Below are positions 7,212 to 12,971 of a stretch of 12,971 bases of DNA, one piece after another (positions within the stretch are counted from its first letter, which is position 1; each line of letters starts with the position of its first letter). The DNA lies in contig CADBFL010000024.1 in the NCBI GenBank assembly GCA_902793875.1, positions 12,237 to 25,207 of the forward strand, read 5' to 3'. A program made the position numbers and the translations under genes. Source of the DNA: an uncultured Eubacteriales bacterium. Lineage in GTDB: Bacteria > Bacillota > Clostridia > Peptostreptococcales > Anaerovoracaceae. The notes under the pieces were generated by a model. It saw only the letters and a list, made by a program, of their open reading frames with translations, did not search any database and was not told the DNA's origin.

Positions 7212-9338
7212 TTACTTATCCTCTTTCTTTTCAGGCTCGTCCTTCTTTTCCTCTCTGTCAGGACCGTCCTTCTTTTCCTCTTTGTCAGGCTCTTCCTTCT
7301 TTTTCTCTTTGTCAGGCTTCGAGGCAGTCTTCCTTCTGAGTTCAGTTATATCACCGGCCTCGACCTTCCGGTCTATGCCGCTGATCTTTTCCTGTATCCT
7401 GTCGATCTCTTCCTGCCTTTCGAGCCTTTCCTGCTCTTCACGGCGTCTGGACTCCTCCGCTTCCTTCTTGTTTTTGCGGGCGAGCTTTCTGCTCAGGCTC
7501 TCGACTTCTTCCTTTACGCCTTCAGGATCGATCTCGCCTGTGAACAGCCTCTCGAACTGGTCTCCGTCGAGAGTCTCTACGAGCAGCAGCGCCTGCGCGA
7601 CTCTTTCAAAGGCCGCGTCGTTCTCCGTGAGGATCTTTCTGGTAGCGTCGTAGCACTCGTTCAGTATCCTTCTGATCTCGCGGTCGACTTCGGAGGCGAC
7701 CTCCTCCGAGTAGTTCTGGCGCGTAGAGAAGTCCCTTCCGAGGAACACTTCATCGCTGGAGCTGAACGAAACAGGTCCGAGTTTTTCGCTGAATCCGTAC
7801 TTCGTGACCATCTGGCGCGCCATCTCCGTGGCTCTTTCGAGGTCGTTGCTCGCTCCGGTGGAGATATCGTCGAGCTTCAGCTCCTCTGCCACGCGGCCGC
7901 CCAGCATATGCTTGATCGTATTGACCATGTGGCCTCTGGTCTCGAAGAACCTATCCTCTTCAGGCAGCCACATGGTGAAGCCTCCGGCCATTCCTCTCGG
8001 GATGATCGTGATCTGGTGGACAGGGTCCGCGTCCGGAGTCGCCCTCATGACTATGGCGTGGCCCGCCTCGTGGTAGGCGGTAAGCTTCTTCTCTGCCTCC
8101 GAGATGACCCTGGACTTCTTCTGAGGCCCTGCCATCACCTTCGTCGTGGCCTCCTCTATCTCGTCCATCCTGATCTTCGTTCCGTTGCGGCGCGCTGTCA
8201 GCAGAGCCGCCTCGTTGATGAGGTTCTCTATGTCGGCCGGGGAGAATCCCGGAGTCCTCTTGGCGAGGATCTCAGGAGAAACATCATCGGCCAGCGGTTT
8301 GTTCTTTGTGTAGAGTCTGAAGAGCTGTTCTCTTCCCTTTATGTCCGGCATTCCGATGACGACCTGTCTGTCGAATCTGCCCGGTCTCAGAAGAGCCGGG
8401 TCGAGCACGTCAGGCCTGTTGGTCGCGGCAAGGATTATTATCCCGATGTTGCCGTCGAATCCGTCCATCTCGACGAGCAGCTGGTTGAGGGTCTGCTCTC
8501 TTTCGTCGTTGCCTCCGCCGAGGCCCGCGCCTCTGCGCCTTCCCACGGCGTCTATCTCATCGATGAACACGATGCACGGAGCGTTCTTCTTTGCTTCGGC
8601 GAAGAGGTCCCTTACGCGGGAAGCTCCCACGCCGACGAACATCTCTACGAAGTCCGAGCCGGATATGGTAAAGAAAGGAACTCCCGCTTCGCCCGCGGTA
8701 GCCCTCGAGATATATGTCTTGCCCGTGCCCGGCTGTCCGACGAGCAGCACGCCCTTAGGGATCCTGGCGCCAAGCTTGCTGTATTTTGACGGGTTCTTGA
8801 GGAAGTCGACTATCTCCGAAAGCTCGACCTTCTCCTCTTCGAGGCCGGCGACATCGTCGAACGTTATGGCCTTGCCGTCGTTCTTATACAGCCTCGCCCT
8901 GTTCTTCCCGAACTGGAAGGCCTGTTTGTTGCCGCCCTGGCTCATCATGAAGTAGAAAAGGAAGCCCATCGCCGCGATCATCAGGATCGTCGGCAGCAGA
9001 TTGAGCAGGGTGTATTCGCTCTTTGGCGGCTCGCTGTCGAGCTCTATCTTGCCCTCTTCGAGCATCGGATTTATCGTCTTTTCTTCAAGCCAGCTGATCT
9101 CGACAAGAGACGGCGCGTATGTGACTTCTCTGGTGCCGTCCTTTTTGGTTCCGGTCAGCTTTCTTTCCGTAATGTTAACGCTGTCAAAGTCGCCTTTTTC
9201 AAGATGCCTGGCAAACTGCGAGAACTTGACTTCCTTTATATCGGAGTTCTGTGCGAAGTTGCGGAACATCATCGACATGCTGAGCACGACGACGAATATT
9301 ATCAGGTATGTGCCTGCGCTGCGTCCGAAGTTTTTCAA
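7212..9338 (-). CDS. ftsH: ATP-dependent zinc metalloprotease FtsH
   Basis: A 708-residue membrane AAA+ protease for quality control of membrane and cytosolic proteins. Order: transmembrane helix (about 11-28), extracytoplasmic domain, second helix (about 110-131), Walker A GQPGTGKT (201-208), pore loop FVGVG (about 234), Walker B IVFIDEID (256-263), second region of homology AATNRPD to RPGRFDR (304-324), zinc site HEAGH (423-427) and third ligand D499 in TGASNDLERAT. Beyond about residue 612 is a coiled, charged extension ending in 9-residue repeats, making it some 50-90 residues longer than most homologues. The start is TTG at 9336-9338: the only nearby ATG codons fall inside the first helix, and AAAGGA lies about 10 nt upstream. 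It heads the tightly packed run down to pepV. Consensus GPPGTGKT is changed to GQPGTGKT. Confidence 0.97.
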   Translation of the reverse strand: MKNFGRSAGTYLIIFVVVLSMSMMFRNFAQNSDIKEVKFSQFARHLEKGDFDSVNITERKLTGTKKDGTREVTYAPSLVEISWLEEKTINPMLEEGKIELDSEPPKSEYTLLNLLPTILMIAAMGFLFYFMMSQGGNKQAFQFGKNRARLYKNDGKAITFDDVAGLEEEKVELSEIVDFLKNPSKYSKLGARIPKGVLLVGQPGTGKTYISRATAGEAGVPFFTISGSDFVEMFVGVGASRVRDLFAEAKKNAPCIVFIDEIDAVGRRRGAGLGGGNDEREQTLNQLLVEMDGFDGNIGIIILAATNRPDVLDPALLRPGRFDRQVVIGMPDIKGREQLFRLYTKNKPLADDVSPEILAKRTPGFSPADIENLINEAALLTARRNGTKIRMDEIEEATTKVMAGPQKKSRVISEAEKKLTAYHEAGHAIVMRATPDADPVHQITIIPRGMAGGFTMWLPEEDRFFETRGHMVNTIKHMLGGRVAEELKLDDISTGASNDLERATEMARQMVTKYGFSEKLGPVSFSSSDEVFLGRDFSTRQNYSEEVASEVDREIRRILNECYDATRKILTENDAAFERVAQALLLVETLDGDQFERLFTGEIDPEGVKEEVESLSRKLARKNKKEAEESRRREEQERLERQEEIDRIQEKISGIDRKVEAGDITELRRKTASKPDKEKKKEEPDKEEKKDGPDREEKKDEPEKKEDK
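7236..7316 (-). repeat. Three 27-bp tandem repeats encoding the charged FtsH tail
   Basis: Three consecutive 27-bp units, with a partial fourth towards the stop codon, encode 9-residue units PDKEKKKEE, PDKEEKKDG and PDREEKKDE (FtsH residues 675-701), then PEKKEDK. On the plus strand the word tcagg recurs at 7231, 7258, 7285 and 7312, exactly 27 bases apart. The unit is a multiple of three, so copy-number change would keep the reading frame. Confidence 0.9.
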
Positions 9339-9369
9339 TTTATATGTTTCCTTTCCCCTTTATTTTCTG

Positions 9370-9398
9370 ATCATATTTTCTAAAAGCGATACTAAAAA
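9370..9398 (-). promoter_or_regulatory. Possible ftsH promoter
   Basis: The minus strand has TATGAT (9370-9375), one mismatch from the -10 consensus, preceded after 17 nt by TTTTTA (9393-9398), a weak -35 match. It lies in the gap between tilS and ftsH, just after two hairpins, where a new promoter would make sense. The -35 box is poor, and the AT-rich setting makes a chance match likely. Confidence 0.35.
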
Positions 9399-9404
9399 CA
9401 TCGC
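9386..9404 (-). terminator. Weak terminator-like hairpin after tilS
   Basis: The transcript reads GCGAT, a 9-nt spacer, ATCGC, then TTTTAG. The stem is 5 bp, 6 with a G-U pair, and is followed by four uridines. It could end tilS transcripts together with the stronger inverted repeat just before it. The short stem and U run make this a low-confidence terminator. Confidence 0.35.
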
Positions 9405-9431
9405 AAAATTTGTGTCCCGAGCACAAATTTT
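9405..9431. repeat. Perfect 10-bp inverted repeat between tilS and ftsH
   Basis: AAAATTTGTG and CACAAATTTT flank a 7-base centre (TCCCGAG on the plus strand). It begins one base after the tilS stop codon. The A and T tracts at the two ends give the look of a bidirectional terminator, but the stem has only three G-C pairs and the sequence after it on the minus strand is GCGATG. A regulator operator for ftsH is an alternative, since its symmetry is exact. Confidence 0.6.
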
Positions 9432-9432
9432 A

Positions 9433-10860
9433 TCACATGGATTCCCCTAATTCAATGAGAAGAACCCTTTCTGTTGTGTCGGAAATCTGATATTTTTGTG
9501 AAAATCTGCCTTTCTCTTTCTCCCGCTCTTTGCTGAAGTGAGGATCCGGCAGCATCCACAGCACCTCGCTTCCTATGGCGGCCATCAGCATGCTGTCTCT
9601 GGCGTTCCTGCTGACCTTTGCATCGACCAGCAGATCCTGTATCTTCTTGCTGCCGTTTTTCATCGGAAGATAATCGCCCTCGCGTCTGGTCCTGAGCACT
9701 ATCTCCCCTATTCTTCCGGGATGCTCCGCATTGAACTTATCGAAGTCGAATGCGGCGTAAGGCCGTTCCTCATCAGGCTCGAATTCCCTTGACGGGATCA
9801 CCTGCGGCCATATCTCAACGCTCTCGTCCGGCCTTATTATCTCATCTTCGCCGGAGAAAACGAGCTTGTCATACTCCCTGTATACCCTGATGCCCAGAGG
9901 CAGATCGACGCCCGCCGACGGGTGGTCGCTGTACATCAGATCCATTATGGAATTCACGATCTCATACGTGGCATTTGACTCAAGGCCCAGCACCTCCAGC
10001 ATCATCCGGACTATCCTGCTGTTTATCGAAGGAGGGTTCTCCTTTGCCGCCGCAAGATCCAGCACCGCCCTGTCCTTCTCGTCGTCGAAGCTGATGCTGT
10101 CGCCGTACTCGCTCATGGCCAGTTCTCTGAGCAGCAGATCATCCATGTAGGCAAGCCGAGCAAACCGCCTGAGATGCTCTCTGATCTTCGGGCTGTAGTT
10201 CTTCTCGAGATACGGGATCAGCTCGTTTCTGATGCGGTTCCTCGCATATCTGTTGTCGCTGTTAGACGCGTCGATGTTCGGACGGAGCCTGTTCTCCCTT
10301 ATATATTCTTCTATGTCCTTTCTTTCGACGGAGAGAAGCGGGCGCACGATCATATAGCCCATCTCGGACATCCTTACCGCCGGTATGCCCGCGAGCCCGT
10401 GAGGCCCGGTCCCCCGAAGAAGCCTGAAGAGCACCGTCTCGGCCTGGTCGTCCGCGTTATGGGCGACCGCTATCAGTATCCTGTCTCCCGGCACGCCGTC
10501 ATCCTCGATGCTCTGCGCAACATCGTCGAATATCTCGTATCTTATTATCCTTCCCGCCTCCTCGGTCGAGATGCCGGCCTCATCGGCGAGCTCTGCGCAC
10601 GAAGCCTCGAACATCTCAAGGTCCAGATCCATGCGGTCGCATATCTCCGCAATGTGGTCCGCCTCCGCATCAGCTTCCGGCCTGAGCTTGTGATTGACAT
10701 GCACAGGCACTATGACCAGGTCGAGCATATCGGCGATGCTCACAAGGGCGTGCAGCAGGCACAGCGAATCCGGACCGCCCGACACTCCTGTTATCACCAC
10801 GGAGCCCGGCGCGATAAGTTCGCTGTCTATTATGGTTTCTATGATGTGATCTCTTTTCAT
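9433..10860 (-). CDS. tilS: tRNA(Ile)-lysidine synthase TilS
   Basis: A 475-residue N-type ATP pyrophosphatase that adds lysine to C34 of the CAU-anticodon isoleucine tRNA, switching it from AUG to AUA reading; normally essential. The PP-loop SGGPDS is at 27-32, followed by VHVNHKLRPEA (about 54-64), ISTEEAGRIIRYE, AHNADDQAETVLFRLLRGTG and the segment GIPAVR. The C-terminal substrate-binding domain is present with RTRREGDYLPM and GSKKIQDLLVDAKV. Length agrees with the family. The ATG at 10858-10860 has only a weak GAG about 10 nt upstream; the frame is open further upstream to a TGA, with no usable start. It lies 77 nt after tatD. That gap holds no gene; the longest ATG frame noticed in it is nine codons. 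The usual Firmicute neighbour hpt is not found between tilS and ftsH. Confidence 0.96.
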   Translation of the reverse strand: MKRDHIIETIIDSELIAPGSVVITGVSGGPDSLCLLHALVSIADMLDLVIVPVHVNHKLRPEADAEADHIAEICDRMDLDLEMFEASCAELADEAGISTEEAGRIIRYEIFDDVAQSIEDDGVPGDRILIAVAHNADDQAETVLFRLLRGTGPHGLAGIPAVRMSEMGYMIVRPLLSVERKDIEEYIRENRLRPNIDASNSDNRYARNRIRNELIPYLEKNYSPKIREHLRRFARLAYMDDLLLRELAMSEYGDSISFDDEKDRAVLDLAAAKENPPSINSRIVRMMLEVLGLESNATYEIVNSIMDLMYSDHPSAGVDLPLGIRVYREYDKLVFSGEDEIIRPDESVEIWPQVIPSREFEPDEERPYAAFDFDKFNAEHPGRIGEIVLRTRREGDYLPMKNGSKKIQDLLVDAKVSRNARDSMLMAAIGSEVLWMLPDPHFSKEREKEKGRFSQKYQISDTTERVLLIELGESM

Positions 10861-10937
10861 GTCAATGATCTCGCTGTCTGTCTCGTTTTCTTCTTTTCAC
10901 ATCGGCATCCGCAAATGACGCCTCATTCGTTTCGTCT

Positions 10938-11885
10938 TCACGGCGCTATATCGAAAAAGCGCCTGCCGTTTTCGGTGAGTATGCGGGCCGCCTCGTCATA
11001 GCCGATCCCCTTTATCATGGCCATGCGCCTCACGATGTGCTCTATGTAAGGAGATTTGTTCGGCCTGCCCCGGAGAGGCTCCGGAGCCATGTAAGGCGCA
11101 TCGGTCTCGGACATCAGATATTCTATCGGCACCTGCCTCACGACCTCTGCCGCCTTCTTCCCGTTTTTGAAGGTCACAGGACCTCCCAGCGACAGTGTCG
11201 CTCCGAGCTTCACGTATTCGAGCGCCAGCTCGGGCGAGCCCGAGAAGCAGTGCATCTGCAGCCTGACGTCCGGAGCAAACCTGACGCCGTTCTCCCCGCG
11301 CTCTCCGGGCACCTTCAGATCGTGACCGGAAGCCGCGGCCGAGAGTTCTCCGGCAGCAGGCCTCTCAGGGAACCAGCTCTTTCTTTCTTCAGAGAACACT
11401 CCTTCCTCCCTCAGTATATCCATGGTCAGCTGATGAGCGTCCCTTGAGTGTATCATTATCGGCATCCTGAGCTCGTTCGCGAGCCTTATCTGCCTCCGGA
11501 AGAGTTCCTGCTGCTCGTCCCTGTCGTCAGTGCCGTAGTAATAGTCGAGGCCTATCTCGCCTATGGCAACAGCCTTCGTATGGGCTGCGAGCTTTCTGAT
11601 CTCTTCCAGATCCGCTTCGAGCTTCTGTTCAGCCTGCCGCCTCTTCACGGGGTCATCGCCGCAGATGCCTTCGTATTCAGAGGCGTGGTCAGGGTGTATC
11701 CCGACGGCCGCATAGCACCACGGATAGTCTTCAGCATCCTTCAGCGCGAGCTTTGCTGCCTCCACGCAGTCAGCCACATCGATGATGCAGCCTACATCGG
11801 ATGCCTCTGTCTCGGCCGCGATCTGCCTGCGCTCCTCTTCGGTATATTTTTCAAAATTCAGATGTGTATGCGCGTCAAAAAGCAT
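10938..11885 (-). CDS. tatD: TatD-family metal-dependent hydrolase (DNase)
   Basis: A 315-residue TIM-barrel metal-dependent hydrolase of the TatD/YcfH/YabD group, with 3'-5' exonuclease activity in studied members. Metal ligands are all present: H6 and H8 in DAHTHL, E110 in IGEIGLDYY, H146 in IHSRDA, H212 in MHCFSG and D262 in ETDAPYM. GGPVTFKN and the RGRPN segment are typical. The family is usually 255-265 residues; the extra length lies mainly at about 164-208, between the HSRDA and HCFSG strands, a hydrophilic Glu/Ala/Gly-rich stretch. The ATG at 11883-11885 gives the canonical N-terminus. An in-frame TAA lies two codons upstream, so no earlier start is possible, and the ribosome site is very weak (AT-rich leader). 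Position next to metG matches Bacillus. Confidence 0.93.
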   Translation of the reverse strand: MLFDAHTHLNFEKYTEEERRQIAAETEASDVGCIIDVADCVEAAKLALKDAEDYPWCYAAVGIHPDHASEYEGICGDDPVKRRQAEQKLEADLEEIRKLAAHTKAVAIGEIGLDYYYGTDDRDEQQELFRRQIRLANELRMPIMIHSRDAHQLTMDILREEGVFSEERKSWFPERPAAGELSAAASGHDLKVPGERGENGVRFAPDVRLQMHCFSGSPELALEYVKLGATLSLGGPVTFKNGKKAAEVVRQVPIEYLMSETDAPYMAPEPLRGRPNKSPYIEHIVRRMAMIKGIGYDEAARILTENGRRFFDIAP

Positions 11886-11920
11886 TTTTTAAAATGGTCA
11901 AATCTTCCTAAATATACTAA

Positions 11921-11967
11921 AGGATGGTGTATTTTGACTCCATTATGTATGAATATTACACCATCCT
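11921..11967 (-). terminator. 11-bp inverted repeat between metG and tatD, possible terminator
   Basis: AGGATGGTGTA (11921-11931) is the exact reverse complement of TACACCATCCT (11957-11967), with a 25-base loop. On the metG transcript the stem is followed by TTTAGTATATTT, a broken U-rich tail. This fits a leaky metG terminator or attenuator before tatD. The loop is longer than usual. The rest of the 119-base gap shows nothing else except a repeated 10-mer near the metG stop. Confidence 0.5.
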
Positions 11968-12004
11968 CGCTTCAAATTTGTTATTGTGCAGCCGCAGCGC
12001 TTAT

Positions 12005-12971
12005 CTATTTCGCCGCCGCAGCGCCCAGAGCGTACAGTTCTTCGAGTTCCTTGTCGATGTCGAGTCTCGGGAAGAGCATGTCGCCCTTTCTGACCTCGCA
12101 TCCGTCCATCTTATAGAATTCGAACGCGTCTTCCCATACGACCGGCACACCGGCAAGTCCGAGCTGTTCTCTCATGCGGTCCGTCGTCGTATGCATGTAT
12201 GGCTCGATCAGTATCGAGACTATCCTCAGAGCTTCGGCGAGGTTCCTCATGACGGTGTCGAGTTCGGCTTTCTTTGACTCGTCCTTTGCGAGCACCCAAG
12301 GAGCCTTCTCGTCGATGTACTTGTTGGCGCGTCTGATGAGCACCCATATCTCTTCGAGAGCCATGTTGAACTGGAATTCGTCCATGTTTGCCGCAACTTT
12401 GTCGGCGGTGGATGTGGCCAGAGCGATAAGCTCCTCATCGATGGCGTCCTTCGTCGCTGCTTCAGGCACATTGCCTCCGCAGTATTTCAGTATCATAGAG
12501 ATCGTTCTCGAAAGCAGGTTTCCGAGGTCGTTGGCAAGATCGAAGTTCATCCTCCTCAGCATGACCTCGTTGGTGAAAGTGCCGTCCTGGCCGAATGTGT
12601 ATTCTCTCAGCAGGAAGTACTTGAGAGCGTCGATGCCGTAGCGCTCGATCAGCACGACGGGATCGATGACGTCCTGTCCCTTGGCCGCCTTGGACTTGCT
12701 GACCTTTTCGCCGCCCATCAGGAGCCATCCGTGTCCCCTCACCTGCTTAGGAAGAGGCAGATCCGCGCTCATCAGCATCGCAGGCCATATGAGCGAGTGG
12801 AATCTTACGATCTCCTTTCCGACAAGGTGGCAGTCGCAAGGCCAGTATTTATTGAATTTCTCGCAGTCGTACGGCCCGCCGAGCGCAGTCACGTAGTTGG
12901 ACAGCGCGTCTACCCATACGTACATTACGTGCTTCGGATCGTTCGGCACAGGGATGCCCCAGTCGAAGGAT
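12005..12971 (-). CDS. metG: Methionyl-tRNA synthetase, C-terminal part (5' end beyond right edge)
   Basis: The visible frame is open from the right edge to TAG at 12005-12007, about 321 residues. It reads SFDWGIPVPNDPKHVMYVWVD across the edge, diagnostic for class I MetRS, so the GTG near 12949 is an internal Val, not a start. Further motifs are WVDALSNYVTALG, GKEIVRFHSLIWPAML, the ATP-binding signature KVSKS (12692-12706; consensus KMSKS) and the anticodon-domain sequence FDLANDLGNLLSRT. The enzyme charges both initiator and elongator tRNA-Met. About 230 residues follow KVSKS, ending at LFPRLDIDKELEELYALGAAAAK. That is where many Firmicute enzymes continue into a C-terminal OB-fold tRNA-binding domain of about 100 residues, which is absent here. 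The HIGH motif and true start are outside the window. Confidence 0.96.
   Translation of the reverse strand, partial: SFDWGIPVPNDPKHVMYVWVDALSNYVTALGGPYDCEKFNKYWPCDCHLVGKEIVRFHSLIWPAMLMSADLPLPKQVRGHGWLLMGGEKVSKSKAAKGQDVIDPVVLIERYGIDALKYFLLREYTFGQDGTFTNEVMLRRMNFDLANDLGNLLSRTISMILKYCGGNVPEAATKDAIDEELIALATSTADKVAANMDEFQFNMALEEIWVLIRRANKYIDEKAPWVLAKDESKKAELDTVMRNLAEALRIVSILIEPYMHTTTDRMREQLGLAGVPVVWEDAFEFYKMDGCEVRKGDMLFPRLDIDKELEELYALGAAAAK

Noticed and set aside
10861..10937. Small ORF or hairpin between tatD and tilS
   Set aside because: The only ATG frame noticed is nine codons long. The AATGA/TCATT palindrome at 10914-10927 has 5 bp and no U run, so neither is supported.
11991..12023. Direct repeat gccgcagcgc at the end of metG (11991-12000 and 12014-12023)
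   Set aside because: A 10-base repeat in Ala-codon-rich sequence around the stop, most likely local slippage with no sign of mobile-element or attachment-site structure.
12947..12949. GTG as a start codon for the MetRS frame
   Set aside because: The frame stays open to the window edge and the residues before it (FDWGIP) are conserved MetRS sequence, so this is an internal Val.

Overview
All genes in this window lie on the minus strand, so transcription runs from high to low coordinates. The content is core metabolism and tRNA biology of a Gram-positive, Clostridia-like Firmicute. The evidence for that is a lipobox-type substrate-binding protein, type III pantothenate kinase (coaX), an FMN riboswitch before an ECF-type riboflavin transporter (ribU), a PepV-type dipeptidase, and the Firmicute neighbourhoods metG-tatD and tilS-ftsH-coaX-dusB. 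Base composition looks moderately GC-rich, above 50% by eye, with a G/C-ending codon preference. I cannot name a genus from sequence alone. No phage, transposon, CRISPR array, rRNA or tRNA gene is visible.

Layout in the direction of transcription: (1) the 3' part of metG (methionyl-tRNA synthetase), entering from the right edge, then a 119-base gap holding an 11-bp inverted repeat. (2) tatD (metal-dependent DNase) and tilS (tRNA-Ile lysidine synthase), separated by 77 bases. (3) A 94-base gap with two hairpins and a possible promoter. (4) A tightly packed run, probably one operon: ftsH, a PucR-family regulator, coaX, dusB, an orphan Leu/Ile/Val-type ABC substrate-binding lipoprotein, and pepV. 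Junctions here are a 12-nt gap, a 1-nt gap, or overlaps of 1 to 8 nt. (5) An FMN riboswitch and downstream hairpin, then ribU and the start of tsaE, which overlap (GTGA) and run off the left edge.

Two themes link the genes. Four act on tRNA: metG (charging), tilS (lysidine-34), dusB (dihydrouridine) and tsaE (t6A-37). Cofactor supply is the other: ribU imports riboflavin, the precursor of the FMN used by DusB, and coaX starts CoA synthesis. Three starts are not ATG (GTG for tsaE and the lipoprotein, TTG for ftsH).

I do not see a convincing undescribed system. The points most worth a second look are the placement of tsaE behind an FMN riboswitch, the PucR-type regulator inside the ftsH-coaX run, the orphan acidic-tailed lipoprotein, the 27-bp tandem repeats that build a charged tail on FtsH, a TatD with an extra internal segment, and a MetRS that appears to lack the C-terminal tRNA-binding domain.
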